A stretch of 61,117 nt of DNA from G020348385 sp964580235 (GTDB lineage: Bacteria; Acidobacteriota; Aminicenantia; Aminicenantales; Aminicenantaceae): NCBI GenBank assembly GCA_964580235.1, contig CAZOJY010000004.1:1-61117 (forward strand), read 5' to 3'. The notes under the pieces are model-generated. The model searched no databases. It was not told where the DNA came from and saw nothing but the letters and a program-made list of their open reading frames with translations. The position numbers were made by a program, and so were the translations under genes. Below are positions 35,454 through 44,148 of the stretch, one piece after another. Position 1 is the first letter of the stretch. Each line of letters opens with the position of its first letter.

Positions 35454-36562
35454 TGGACAACCTCTTTTATCTCAATCCCTGCTCCTTCTTCCAAACCATA
35501 GTTCCCTTCAACAACCACCAGATCTCCTTCTGCGATCCCTGAAATCACTTCCACCATGTTTGCATTCTGGAGACCCAAAGAAATCTCTTTCTTTGCGACT
35601 GTATTATCATCCCGGGCCACAAACACATATTTGTTTTCAAGCACAGCAATCTGGGGAACAACTAAGGCCTCTTCATGCACGCTGATCTCGAGTGTTACTT
35701 CGCCAAAAGTATTGGGCCGCAGTAACAGGTCAGGATTATTCGCCTTGATCTGTACACCAAATTTTCTTGTCATTGGATCGGCCGTGAGGTTTATTATCGA
35801 CACACGGCCACGGAAGATGCGCTCAGGAAATGCGTCCACACGCAAAAGAGCAGTCATGCCTTTTTTAATGCGAACGATATCTTGAGAGGATACCTCGATT
35901 TCGATTTTCACACGCGAGAAATCCATTAGTGTCAAAACTCCACTGGATGGAGAGAATCCCCCCATCAACGGGTTGATCACATCCCCGACTTCAGCATTTC
36001 TGGAAGCAACAACACCATTGAACGGGGCTTTCATGATGGAAACATCCAGATTGTGACGAGCCAAATTCAGAGCTGCTCTTGCCTGCTGGAGTTGGGCATC
36101 GGCAGCCTCATAAGCAAGTTTGAGCTGCTCGTATTGCTGTTCGGACACGGCGTTTTCCGATTTCAGACGTTCCATCCTCTCCATGTTTCGCTGGGCATCC
36201 CTCTGGCTGGCTTCTGCCACAGCCAGACCGGCCTTTGCCTGCTCCAGCTGAAGACGAATGGCTCTCGTATCCATCTCGGCGAGCAGCTGATCTTTCTGGA
36301 CCTTGTCGCCCTCTTCCACATAAATCTTCGAGATTTTTCCGCCAACATCAGGAGTGATGTTAATTTTATTCCGTGCTTCGATCAGACCTGTGAATAACAG
36401 CTTCTCAGAAATTCTCTGTCTTTTGGCTTTAAAAACTTTTACCGGGGCTGCCGCTAAAGACGTCTCTTCGACTTCCTCTGCGTTCTGCGGTGGACGGCAG
36501 GATAGCATAAAAAATGACAGGATCGATACCACAAAAATTTTCGCCTGTTTACTATTTAACAT
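35450..36562 (-). CDS. RND efflux periplasmic adaptor (MFP) lipoprotein
   Basis: 370 residues. The signal FFMLSC at residues 17-22 is a lipobox. A membrane-proximal strand region, a lipoyl half-motif (NITPDVGGKISKIYVEEGDKVQKDQLLAEMD), a coiled-coil hairpin (LEQAKAGLAVAEASQRDAQRN ... LQQARAALNLA), the second lipoyl half (IMKAPFNGVVASRNAEVGD) and beta-barrel plus membrane-proximal domains follow in standard order. It bridges the RND pump and the outer-membrane channel. It lies 18 bases after the tolC-like gene. Confidence 0.95.
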   Translation of the reverse strand: MLNSKQAKIFVVSILSFFMLSCRPPQNAEEVEETSLAAAPVKVFKAKRQRISEKLLFTGLIEARNKINITPDVGGKISKIYVEEGDKVQKDQLLAEMDTRAIRLQLEQAKAGLAVAEASQRDAQRNMERMERLKSENAVSEQQYEQLKLAYEAADAQLQQARAALNLARHNLDVSIMKAPFNGVVASRNAEVGDVINPLMGGFSPSSGVLTLMDFSRVKIEIEVSSQDIVRIKKGMTALLRVDAFPERIFRGRVSIINLTADPMTRKFGVQIKANNPDLLLRPNTFGEVTLEISVHEEALVVPQIAVLENKYVFVARDDNTVAKKEISLGLQNANMVEVISGIAEGDLVVVEGNYGLEEGAGIEIKEVVQ

Positions 36563-36580
36563 TTTAGGCCTCCGATTTTA

Positions 36581-37915
36581 TCAATCATAATCTTCATATC
36601 CAACGCCCATGGCTCTATCCAGTTCGGCTCCAGCAATGACATAACTGTATAGAGCCTGAGAATAATTCACCTGTGCCTGGCTATAGGCGGCCTCGGCGGA
36701 TATGACATCGAGAGTCGTTGCCATTCCTTCGGAAAAATTCAACTGAGTGATCCGAAGACTTTCTTTTGCCTGTTCTGTGTTCTTTTCCTGCGAAAGCAGG
36801 GTTTCCTTGGCTTCTTTCAGCAATAAAACCGCCTGCCTGACTTCGAATTCCACCGCATCCAGAAGCGCTTTTTGATTCAGTTCGATTTCCCGGATCATGG
36901 CTCTCGATTGAGCGACCTGAGCAGATTCCTTGAACCCATTGAAAATCGGAACATTTAAAACAAGGTTGACCGTATAAAATGACGACCAGACATCTTTTCG
37001 AAAATTCAATTTGTCCGCCCAAAAATTATAATTTCCCGAAACAGCTAGACTAGGAAGATACCCCGCCCGCATAATTTTCAGGGTTTCTCCCGCCATTTTT
37101 CTCTGGAATTCCAGCTGTTTGACTTCTGGCCGATTGGCAAGAGCTGCGGCAATGCATTCCTCCAATTTTGGCTCAAACGGTTCGTAGCGGAGAGCGCCCT
37201 CGATTTCCACGGATTGAGAAAGGTTCAATCCTAATACTGTTTTCAGGCTGAGTTCGGAAATTCTAAGGTTGTTCTTCGCTGCTATCACCTCGGGCTGCAT
37301 GTTTGTCAACCGAACCTCTGAGCGTAATAGATCCATTTTCGAGGCCATCCCTACCTCATACATGTTTTTCACATTTTCCAAATTTTCCTCGGCAACTCGA
37401 ACGGCTTCCTCGGCGACTAAAACAAATTCTTTGGCTAGAAGATGCCCATAAAATGCCCGTTTTGTGTTAAAGACAGTTAAATCTTTGGACTGCCGCACAG
37501 CTTCTTTCGCCGATTGCAGATTATATTTTGCCTGTTTAAATCCAGAAGTTAAGCGTCCCCCAGTAAAAAGGGGAAGAGATAGGGACATGGAAAACTGATA
37601 ATCTCTGGTAAAGTCAACCTTCACCCTCTGAGGGGGTTCTCCGGGAATAAAAGACGGAAACTCCAGTTCAAACACCTTCTCACTCAAAGTGTGCTGCCCC
37701 TGAGCATTTAAGGAGGGCAAAAATCCCGAAGCCGCTTCCCGGAGTTTCGAATAAGCGGCATCGACTCTCTCTTCAGTTGCAAGATGATAGGGATTTTTTG
37801 TAAGCGCGAGCCGGACGCTCTTTTCCAGGGTAAGTGTCAGCTTTTCTTGAGAAAAGGACATTTGTACAGGGGACAGTAGAATGATAAAAATTAGAAAGAT
37901 CTTTCCCTTCTGCAT
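36581..37915 (-). CDS. TolC-family outer-membrane efflux protein
   Basis: 444 residues with a signal peptide (IFLIFIILLSPVQMSFS) and the two internally repeated coiled-coil halves of TolC proteins, e.g. KLTLTLEKSVRLALTKNPYHLATEERVDAA and LEECIAAALANRPEVKQLEFQRKMAGETL. It forms the trimeric exit channel for the RND pump. It follows the tetR gene by two bases. Confidence 0.93.
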   Translation of the reverse strand: MQKGKIFLIFIILLSPVQMSFSQEKLTLTLEKSVRLALTKNPYHLATEERVDAAYSKLREAASGFLPSLNAQGQHTLSEKVFELEFPSFIPGEPPQRVKVDFTRDYQFSMSLSLPLFTGGRLTSGFKQAKYNLQSAKEAVRQSKDLTVFNTKRAFYGHLLAKEFVLVAEEAVRVAEENLENVKNMYEVGMASKMDLLRSEVRLTNMQPEVIAAKNNLRISELSLKTVLGLNLSQSVEIEGALRYEPFEPKLEECIAAALANRPEVKQLEFQRKMAGETLKIMRAGYLPSLAVSGNYNFWADKLNFRKDVWSSFYTVNLVLNVPIFNGFKESAQVAQSRAMIREIELNQKALLDAVEFEVRQAVLLLKEAKETLLSQEKNTEQAKESLRITQLNFSEGMATTLDVISAEAAYSQAQVNYSQALYSYVIAGAELDRAMGVGYEDYD

Positions 37916-37917
37916 TA

Positions 37918-38604
37918 TTAATCTCCTTTTTTGGCCTTTTTTGGCTTTTTTATTCCATTCATGAAAAAAGAATGGAGTAAATCGGTTGTCTTCAGGATGC
38001 TGTATTGTTTATATTGGACCGGGCCCCGGAAATAAAAACCTCTGAGCAATGATCCCAATACAAGGCTGGCATCATGGACATCCACATGCCGGAATTCGCC
38101 AGCATCCACGCCTTCTCTGATGATGTCACGTATGACATCGGACATCTGAACCATTTTGGATTTAAGTCTGGGTGAAATTTTGGGATGAAGGTTAGGATGG
38201 GACACCTGAGAACCAGAATTGGCTTTTATGAATTTTTTCATCGCAGCCTTCTCTATGAACAATATGCGTAAAAGGTTTTTTTTCTTATGATAGAAAGAAA
38301 CGATAAAGCCGATCAGCTCTTTCATCTTTCTTTCTGCGCTTAGCTTTTTGGTCTGGATCTTTTTTATTTCGTTATAGCTTTCGTTAAAAGAATTGTAGAT
38401 AATTTCGAAAAAGATATCGCTTTTGCTTTTAAAATAACGGTAGAGTGTGGCTTTTGAAAATTGTGCCTCGTCTGCGATATCATCGACCGTGGCAAGCCGG
38501 TAGCCTTTTTTAACAAATACCTTTTCTGCTGCCTGGAGGATAAAATGTCTGTTCACCTCCTGCCAGTGGCGTTCTCTTTCTTTTCTCAGGTTTTTTTTAC
38601 TCAT
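37918..38604 (-). CDS. TetR/AcrR-family transcriptional regulator
   Basis: 228 residues. The N-terminal helix-turn-helix is clear: AAEKVFVKKGYRLATVDDIADEA then QFSKATLYRYFKSKSDIFFEI, the TetR signature. The C-terminal ~150 residues are helical and should bind an inducer. It is the first gene of the efflux operon and very likely represses it from the palindrome directly upstream. The C-terminus ends in a run of lysines (KKPKKAKKGD). Confidence 0.93.
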   Translation of the reverse strand: MSKKNLRKERERHWQEVNRHFILQAAEKVFVKKGYRLATVDDIADEAQFSKATLYRYFKSKSDIFFEIIYNSFNESYNEIKKIQTKKLSAERKMKELIGFIVSFYHKKKNLLRILFIEKAAMKKFIKANSGSQVSHPNLHPKISPRLKSKMVQMSDVIRDIIREGVDAGEFRHVDVHDASLVLGSLLRGFYFRGPVQYKQYSILKTTDLLHSFFMNGIKKPKKAKKGD

Positions 38605-38615
38605 TTTATTGCCCC

Positions 38616-38661
38616 AATCAGTTTTAATTGTGAACTTTAAAGTTTAATCACTAAACTGATT
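38616..38661. promoter_or_regulatory. Nested 46-bp palindrome, operator of the efflux operon
   Basis: AATCAGTTT (38616-38624) and AAACTGATT (38653-38661) are exact inverse repeats. The 12-bp perfect palindrome AACTTTAAAGTT (38633-38644) shares the same symmetry axis. The site ends four bases downstream of the -10 box, so it covers the transcription start: the classic place for TetR-type repression. Confidence 0.75.
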
Positions 38662-38665
38662 AGTT

Positions 38666-38694
38666 AAAATACCAAAATTTGTCTTTTCAGTCAA
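38666..38694 (-). promoter_or_regulatory. Promoter of the tetR-efflux operon
   Basis: TTGACT (38689-38694), 17 bases, TATTTT (38666-38671) on the minus strand, with the palindromic operator directly downstream. Confidence 0.7.
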
Positions 38695-38756
38695 GAGGGC
38701 CAGCGCTTTTACCTCTTCTTATTCAACGTGAAAATCCTAATAAAATAAAAAGGGGA

Positions 38757-38856
38757 NNNNNNNNNNNNNNNNNNNNNNNNNNNNNNNNNNNNNNNNNNNN
38801 NNNNNNNNNNNNNNNNNNNNNNNNNNNNNNNNNNNNNNNNNNNNNNNNNNNNNNNN
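38757..38856. other. Assembly gap (100 N), intergenic
   Basis: The 12 bases ATAAAAAGGGGA lie on both sides of the gap (38745-38756, 38857-38868), so the contigs probably overlap and little or nothing is missing. Confidence 0.9.
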
Positions 38857-38957
38857 ATAAAAAGGGGACGGTTCTTTTTTTTATATGGAATTATTTAGTT
38901 TGCGGGCGGTTGCCGGGCTGAAAGAATCCCACCCTTGAATCCAAGATTAACACGAAC

Positions 38958-39003
38958 CATTCACAAAAAATACCGAGCGTGTATTGATTATGAATAATTC
39001 AGG
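38958..39003. repeat. Dispersed repeat after the Xer gene
   Basis: CATTCACAAAAAATACCG (from 38958) faces TTATGAATAATTCAGG (38988-39003) in inverse orientation. The right end touches the TGA stop of the recombinase gene. Confidence 0.6.
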
Positions 39004-39906
39004 TCAGGCGCGGGGGTGATACTTTTCGTAAACTTTCCTCAGATGCTTGCGGCTGACATGTGTATAAATCTGGGTGGTTGTGATCTGACTGTGCCCGAGC
39101 ATGAGCTGGACCGACCGGAGATCTGCCCCTCTCTCTAAAAGATGGGTGGCAAAAGAGTGCCGGAGCACGTGAGGGCTGATCTTTTTTTCCATATGCGCTT
39201 GTCTGCCATATCCCTTCAGCATTTTCCAGAATCCCTGCCGGGTAAATGCACTTCCTCTTGATGAAAGGAAAAGGGAAGGATCATCCCTTTTCAGGAGTCT
39301 GAGTCTGGCGTTATGGAGATATTCTCTCAAAGCCCCCTTAGCCGAACGTCCGAAGGGCACGATCCGCTCCTTGCCCCCTTTTCCCCGGCAAAGAACATAA
39401 CCCTGATCCAAATTTAAATCCTCGAGCTTGAGGGACACAAGCTCTGAAACACGCACGCCAGTGGCATACAGCAGTTCGAGCATGGCCTTATCTCTTTGCC
39501 CTCGGATGGTTTTTTCCTTTGGCTGCGCCAGAAGATTTTTGACTTCCTGTTCCGTCAAAAACTTGGGTAAGTTCAACCACAGCTTTGGCGTAGAAAGGTT
39601 TGCCGCAGGGGTCTTAGCGATGAGCCCATCCAATACAAGAAACCTGTAAAAAGACCGCGTGGATGAGATGAGTCTTGCCAGAGACCGGGGGCTGAGATTG
39701 GCCCGGCTTTGCCGATGGATGAACTTTATTAGATCTTCTTCTTGGGCTTTCGACCAGGCAATTTTTTCTTTTTGAAAAAAAAGAAATAGTTTTTTTAAAT
39801 CCAAGGAATAGGAATGTATGGTATTGGACGCAAGCCCTTTTTCCACAGAAAGATAATCAAGGAATACGCGAAGAACATGCTCAGAAGAGGAGGTCTTACT
39901 TTTCAT
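39004..39906 (-). CDS. Tyrosine recombinase XerC/XerD
   Basis: 300 residues, normal Xer length. A SAM-like N-terminal DNA-binding domain (FLDYLSVEKGLASNTIHSYSLDLKKLFLF) precedes the catalytic domain with ATGVRVSELVSL (Arg I), HVLRHSFATHLLERGADLRS (His-x-x-Arg), LGHSQITTTQIYTHV (His and the nucleophilic Tyr). Residue context IYTHVSRKHLRKVYEKYHPRA resembles XerD. It resolves chromosome dimers at dif together with FtsK, so it need not mark a mobile element. It overlaps the upstream metallo-hydrolase gene by four bases. Confidence 0.88.
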   Translation of the reverse strand: MKSKTSSSEHVLRVFLDYLSVEKGLASNTIHSYSLDLKKLFLFFQKEKIAWSKAQEEDLIKFIHRQSRANLSPRSLARLISSTRSFYRFLVLDGLIAKTPAANLSTPKLWLNLPKFLTEQEVKNLLAQPKEKTIRGQRDKAMLELLYATGVRVSELVSLKLEDLNLDQGYVLCRGKGGKERIVPFGRSAKGALREYLHNARLRLLKRDDPSLFLSSRGSAFTRQGFWKMLKGYGRQAHMEKKISPHVLRHSFATHLLERGADLRSVQLMLGHSQITTTQIYTHVSRKHLRKVYEKYHPRA

Positions 39907-40535
39907 CGGATAAAGGGATTCGTATTTTTTTCTTGCCCGATGGATGTCGAGGGGCCGTGTCCGGGAAGAACAACCGTATCATCAGGAAAAATGAAAATCT
40001 TTTTGCGGATGGAATCTTCGAGTAACTCCCAGGAGCCGCCAGGAAGATCCGTGCGTCCCACTCCTCCATAAAACAACAAATCTCCTGAAAGTAGGAATCC
40101 ATCTCCCGATAAACTTATGCTTCCTGGAGAATGACCGGGTGTATGAATAACTTTGAGATGCGATTTCCCTATGGGAATATTTTCTCCATCCTCAAGAAAT
40201 TTATCCGGCTTAGGGGATTTTTTGGCTCCGATAAAAAATCCCATGGCTGTAGAAAGGATGTTGTCCAACATCTGGCTGTCAGAAGAATGGATATAGAGCG
40301 GAATATCATATTTCTCCTTGATATCCTTATTAGCCCCGACGTGGTCAACATGCCCATGGGTATTGATCAAAATTCCAGGCATAAGTCCTAATTCACCGAT
40401 CTTTTGAATTATTTTCTCCGGATCAGCTCCAGGATCCACAACAGCACATTCCATAGTTTCTTCACAATACACCAGGTAGCAATTTGTTTCTAGAGCCCCA
40501 ACGACAACCATTTCGTATTTCATCTGTCCCATCAT
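39903..40535 (-). CDS. MBL-fold metallo-hydrolase (glyoxalase II-like)
   Basis: About 210 residues. The zinc-binding motifs are INTHGHVDHVG (HxHxDH), VIHTPGHSPGSIS, LLSGDLLFYGGVGRTD and LPGHGPST, in the right order for a hydroxyacylglutathione-hydrolase-like enzyme of the YcbL type. Substrate unknown; thioester hydrolysis is likely. I start at the ATG pair 40532/40535 behind GGGAAG, giving a protein that opens MMGQMKYEMVVVGALETNCYLV. It is cotranscribed with the Xer gene and divergent from a methyltransferase. Confidence 0.82.
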   Translation of the reverse strand: MMGQMKYEMVVVGALETNCYLVYCEETMECAVVDPGADPEKIIQKIGELGLMPGILINTHGHVDHVGANKDIKEKYDIPLYIHSSDSQMLDNILSTAMGFFIGAKKSPKPDKFLEDGENIPIGKSHLKVIHTPGHSPGSISLSGDGFLLSGDLLFYGGVGRTDLPGGSWELLEDSIRKKIFIFPDDTVVLPGHGPSTSIGQEKNTNPFIR

Positions 40536-40685
40536 AATTCTTCCCATTTTCTGAGTCAAGCATGCCCCATTCTTTGAGCATTTAACGATGGCATTGACCT
40601 TCCGCAACGGCCGGTGAGTAAAACATCGTTAACGGACTTAGCGGATATGGTTTTTCTGTTCTTGTTTTTTGACGGGGAAAAATAA

Positions 40686-40691
40686 TATAAT
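40686..40691 (+). promoter_or_regulatory. TATAAT box eight bases before a start codon
   Basis: Perfect -10 box with TTGTTT 18 bases upstream. The ATG of the methyltransferase starts at 40700, about where transcription should begin, so the message may be leaderless. Confidence 0.55.
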
Positions 40692-40699
40692 TCCTCCCA

Positions 40700-41652
40700 A
40701 TGACTTCCGAACCCTGGCAGCTCAAGGTTTTCAGGCACTCCTTAAAGAAGAGGGAAAAATGCAAGCTCCTCGAGAGAAATCTTCTCGTCAACCCGGACTC
40801 NNNNNNNNNNNNNNNNNNNNNNNNNNNNNNNNNNNNNNNNNNNNNNNNNNNNNNNNNNNNNNNNNNNNNNNNNNNNNNNNNNNNNNNNNNNNNNNNNNNN
40901 AGAAGAGGGAAAAATGCAAGCTCCTCGAGAGAAATCTTCTCGTCAACCCGGACTCTATAAACCTGGATTTGGGCTGTGCACAGGGAACATTGAGTTATTT
41001 TCTGCGAAAAAAAGGAGGCGCCTGGCTGAGCGCAGACCAGGATTTTCTCAACCTGAAGTCAGCTCAGAATCTGCTGCGGGAGAATCTCATCCAACTCAAA
41101 GAGGGGCCATTTCCATTCAAGAACAGCTCCTTTGATTTAGTGGTCAGCCTGGATTATCTGGAACACCTTGACAGAGATGAGTTCTGTCTTGCAGAGACTC
41201 ATCGAGTTCTGAAGAAAAATGGGCATTTTATTCTGGCGACCCCCCAGACAGGAAAGCTATTTTGGCTTCATAAACTGAGGTCTCTTCTTGGTCTTAAACT
41301 GGAATTCTACGGCCATAAAAGAGAAGGATACTCTCTGCCTGGACTTCAGGCAAAGATTGAGAAAGCTGGATTTGTTCTACAAAAGCACAGGAATTTTTCG
41401 CGGTTTGTAACAGAATTACTTGAGCTGATCTTGAATTTTGCCTATATCAACTTTTTCGGCGGAAAAAAACCGGTAGGCTTACGAGACGGCCATATTCGCC
41501 CCACAACTTCCGAAGAGTTCAACACTAAAAAAATAATGTTCAGGCTTTATTCTGCGCTCTATCCCCTTGTCTGGTTGATCTCACGTTTAGACATTGCTCT
41601 GTTCTTTCTCAAAGGTTATGGACTTATGATCTGGGCGAAACGAACAGACTGA
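40700..41652 (+). CDS. SAM-dependent methyltransferase, interrupted by an artefactual gap
   Basis: The same 55 bases flank a 100-N gap (40746-40800 and 40901-40955). Merging them gives one open frame of 265 residues starting at 40700: TSEPWQLKVFRHSLKKREK, then NLDLGCAQGTLSYFLRKKGG (motif I), SADQDFLNLKSAQNLL, DLVVSLDYLEHLDRDEF and FILATPQTGKLFWLHKLRSL. This is a class I methyltransferase of the type found with ubiquinone-like or glycan methylation; the C-terminus has a hydrophobic segment (YSALYPLVWLISRLDIALFFL). Without the merge the start region would be broken. The acceptor is unknown. It is 15 bases upstream of a permease gene. Confidence 0.75.
40801..40900. other. Assembly gap (100 N), false
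   Basis: The 55 bases left of the gap are repeated exactly on the right, as expected when two contigs sharing a k-mer-sized overlap are joined by a placeholder. Removing gap and one copy restores an intact reading frame. Confidence 0.92.
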
Positions 41653-41667
41653 CGGCATTCGATCAGG

Positions 41668-43137
41668 ATGGAAACAAGAAAGAAATTCGGATTTTTCTTA
41701 GGTCCCATACTTTTTCTTTTGGCTTATTTTTCTCCGCTTCTTCCTCAAAATCCCAGGGCCCATGACCTCCTTTCTGTCTTTCTTTTAGTTGTTGTCTGGT
41801 GGGTGACCGAATGCATTCCCATCCCTGTTACGGCTCTTATGATTCCAGTTTTTTTCACGGTTTTTCGCATCTGCTCCGTCAAAGAAGCGTTCGCTCCGTT
41901 TGCCAATCCGATCATCATGCTTTTCCTCGGAAGTTTTGTCCTGGCCCGGGCCATGTGCGTGCATGGCCTTGATCAGAGGCTGGCCTATTCTGTGCTCTCA
42001 CTTAAGGGCATTGCCAATAAAAAAACGAGAGTGCTTTTTGCACTGGGATTGACCAGTGTGTTTCTTTCCTTATGGATAAGCAACACAGCCACAACAGCCA
42101 TGATGTATCCTATAGCCCTGGGTGTCATAGATAGTTTCCGAGAGCACCAAAATGAAAACAAACAAACCTCCTTTCGTGTGGCTCTGCTTCTGGCTATAGC
42201 GTATTCCGCCTCAATCGGGGGAATCGGCACTCCGATTGGAAGCCCTCCTAATCTTATCGCTATCGGGATGTTAGAGAAATTGATCGATTACAGAGTGACC
42301 TTTTTCCAATGGATGGTCATTGGCTTTCTCATCCTGATACCGATGTATTTTGTGCTGTTTTTTTTGATGAAGTGGAAATTGAGAAAAAGCAAAGAAGGGC
42401 CAACCAAAAAAAAAGATATTTTCTCAAAAGCGAATAAACCAAGTTCTCGTCTTACCGTTGCTCAACGCAACGTGTTGATCGCATTTTCTGTCACTGTATT
42501 TCTTTGGGTCTTTCCTGGTTTTGTCTCCTTAGTATGGGGACGAAATGCATCTTTGTATCTCTGGTTTCATGATCATTTCCCCGAATCTGCAGCTGCAATT
42601 ATCGGCGCCTGCCTGCTATTCTTCCTTCCAGTAAAACTAAAACAAGGCGAATTTACTTTACCTTTCAAAGAAGGTCTCAGGATCGATTGGGGAACTCTTC
42701 TTCTTTTCGGTGGCGGTCTCACTTTAGGGTTTCAAATGTTTGAAACGGGCCTGGCCGATGCCATCGGGAGATTTTTCATATCTTTAGGAGGCAGCTCGGC
42801 CGGCTTAACTCTAATCACACTCTTATCGGTAACATTCAGTGTGTTTCTGACGGAGCTGACATCCAACACTGCTTCTGCCAACATGCTCATACCGATTATC
42901 ATCGCCATATCAAACGCGGCAGCCATCAATCCTCTCCCTCCTGTTCTCGGAAGCGCAATAGGATGCAGCTTCGCTTTCATGCTGCCGGTGGCAACACCTC
43001 CGAATGCCATCGTCTATGGATCAGGGATGATTCGCCTTCCTCAGATGATGAAAATCGGATTTTGGCTAAATGTGGCAGGAATTATCATCATTTGGCTCGC
43101 CATTCGATTTGTAATCCCATCACTGGGCCTTATTTGA
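41668..43137 (+). CDS. SLC13/DASS-family sodium:dicarboxylate-like permease
   Basis: 489 residues with about eleven membrane helices. Both halves of the family's inverted repeat carry an SNT motif: LWISNTATTAMMYPIALG and FLTELTSNTASANMLIPII, the sites of sodium and carboxylate binding. GIGTPIGSPPNLIAIG and PVATPPNAIVYGSG are the adjacent hairpin motifs. It should import dicarboxylates, citrate or sulfate with sodium. It follows the methyltransferase by 15 bases and may share its transcript. Confidence 0.9.
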   Translation: METRKKFGFFLGPILFLLAYFSPLLPQNPRAHDLLSVFLLVVVWWVTECIPIPVTALMIPVFFTVFRICSVKEAFAPFANPIIMLFLGSFVLARAMCVHGLDQRLAYSVLSLKGIANKKTRVLFALGLTSVFLSLWISNTATTAMMYPIALGVIDSFREHQNENKQTSFRVALLLAIAYSASIGGIGTPIGSPPNLIAIGMLEKLIDYRVTFFQWMVIGFLILIPMYFVLFFLMKWKLRKSKEGPTKKKDIFSKANKPSSRLTVAQRNVLIAFSVTVFLWVFPGFVSLVWGRNASLYLWFHDHFPESAAAIIGACLLFFLPVKLKQGEFTLPFKEGLRIDWGTLLLFGGGLTLGFQMFETGLADAIGRFFISLGGSSAGLTLITLLSVTFSVFLTELTSNTASANMLIPIIIAISNAAAINPLPPVLGSAIGCSFAFMLPVATPPNAIVYGSGMIRLPQMMKIGFWLNVAGIIIIWLAIRFVIPSLGLI

Positions 43138-43174
43138 TGCTTAATGAGAACGTTTCATAGATCGGCTCCTGTGT

Positions 43175-43180
43175 TATAAT
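43175..43180 (+). promoter_or_regulatory. TATAAT box eight bases before a start codon
   Basis: The ATG at 43189 follows the box by eight bases with no ribosome site in between, the same spacing as at 40686 and 45637. Confidence 0.5.
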
Positions 43181-43188
43181 GTAAAAAA

Positions 43189-43578
43189 ATGGAGGTATTT
43201 CTTTCCAAAGAAGCATCCCAATCTTTTTTTGCCCTTCAATGGGATCTGACGAGCACGAATACCGATGGATTTCTGATCGGGCACAAACGGGGGAACATGT
43301 TTTTTATCGAAAAAATACTTCCCTCCCAAAAAGGTTTTTTCTCCTCCCGGCAGAAATACTTTGAGCTGAAACAAAGGCTCGAAGACAGAATCCTCGGATT
43401 TTATTCTTTCCAGACAAATGAAAGTAAATTAAAAAAAATTCTTACTCCACTTGCCTATGGAAAAGTGTTTTTGCATCTCGATCCGGACAAGCCCAGCCAA
43501 TTGGACATCAAATCTTATGTTGTCGAGTACGATCGAGACTTTTTCCTCCTGCCAATAAAGCTTAAGTGTGCCCGGTGA
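43189..43578 (+). CDS. Hypothetical protein, possibly a degenerate MPN/JAB-fold protein
   Basis: 129 residues, no signal peptide. TNTDGFLIGHKRGNMFFIEKILP resembles the GGxLLG...I...P opening of MPN/JAB domains, and RILGFYSF aligns with the position of GWYHSHP. The catalytic His-x-His and the Ser-x7-Asp pattern are absent, so if the fold is right the protein is not a metalloprotease. The similarity is weak and from memory. The gene starts a two-gene unit with an AMMECR1-domain gene 11 bases downstream. Confidence 0.4.
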   Translation: MEVFLSKEASQSFFALQWDLTSTNTDGFLIGHKRGNMFFIEKILPSQKGFFSSRQKYFELKQRLEDRILGFYSFQTNESKLKKILTPLAYGKVFLHLDPDKPSQLDIKSYVVEYDRDFFLLPIKLKCAR

Positions 43579-43589
43579 AGGATAAACCT

Positions 43590-44135
43590 ATGGATACTTT
43601 GTTGACCAAAGAACAGCAAAACTCGTTACTCCAACTCGCCCGACGGGCTATTACACATTATCTGAAAAAAAGAACATCCCCAAACATAGAAACAGAGGAT
43701 GAGATTTCCAAACAAAAAAGGGGAGCCTTCGTTACCCTCAAAATAAAGGACCAACTTCGAGGCTGCATCGGTTATCCAGTACCTTTCAAACCTTTATCCG
43801 AAACGATCGTCGATGTGGCTATTTCGGCCGCCACTAAAGATTTTCGGTTTCCTCCTCTTGAAAAAAAGGAACTTCATGAGACCAAAATAGAGATTTCTGT
43901 GCTCAGTGTTCCACAGCTCATCGAGGACATTTCTGAAATCGAAGTGGGAAAGCATGGGATTATCATCACTAAAGGTCTCAGTAGGGGCCTCCTTCTTCCT
44001 CAGGTCCCGGTGGAATGGGGATGGGACCGTGAAACATTTTTAAGTCACGGATGTATAAAGGCCGGCCTGAAAAAAGATGCCTGGAAAAAGGGCGCTCAAA
44101 TCGAGATCTTCTCAGCGCAGGTGTTTTCCGAATAA
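43590..44135 (+). CDS. amrA: AMMECR1-domain protein (AmmeMemoRadiSam system protein A)
   Basis: 181 residues. The family core is evident: RGAFVTLKIKDQLRGCIGYP, SAATKDFRFPPL, IEISVLSVPQLI, then GLLLPQVPVEWGWDRETFLSHGCIKAGLKKDAW. In many bacteria this protein occurs with a Memo-like dioxygenase and a radical SAM enzyme (AmmeMemoRadiSam) of unknown modification; neither partner is in this window. I start at ATG 43590 with AAGGA seven bases upstream. Its neighbour is the possible MPN-like protein. Confidence 0.85.
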   Translation: MDTLLTKEQQNSLLQLARRAITHYLKKRTSPNIETEDEISKQKRGAFVTLKIKDQLRGCIGYPVPFKPLSETIVDVAISAATKDFRFPPLEKKELHETKIEISVLSVPQLIEDISEIEVGKHGIIITKGLSRGLLLPQVPVEWGWDRETFLSHGCIKAGLKKDAWKKGAQIEIFSAQVFSE

Positions 44136-44148
44136 TTCCGGTCTCGAT

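Noticed and set aside
39004..39906. Xer recombinase as evidence of a mobile element
   Set aside because: Length, XerD-like C-terminus and housekeeping neighbours fit the chromosomal dimer-resolution enzyme.
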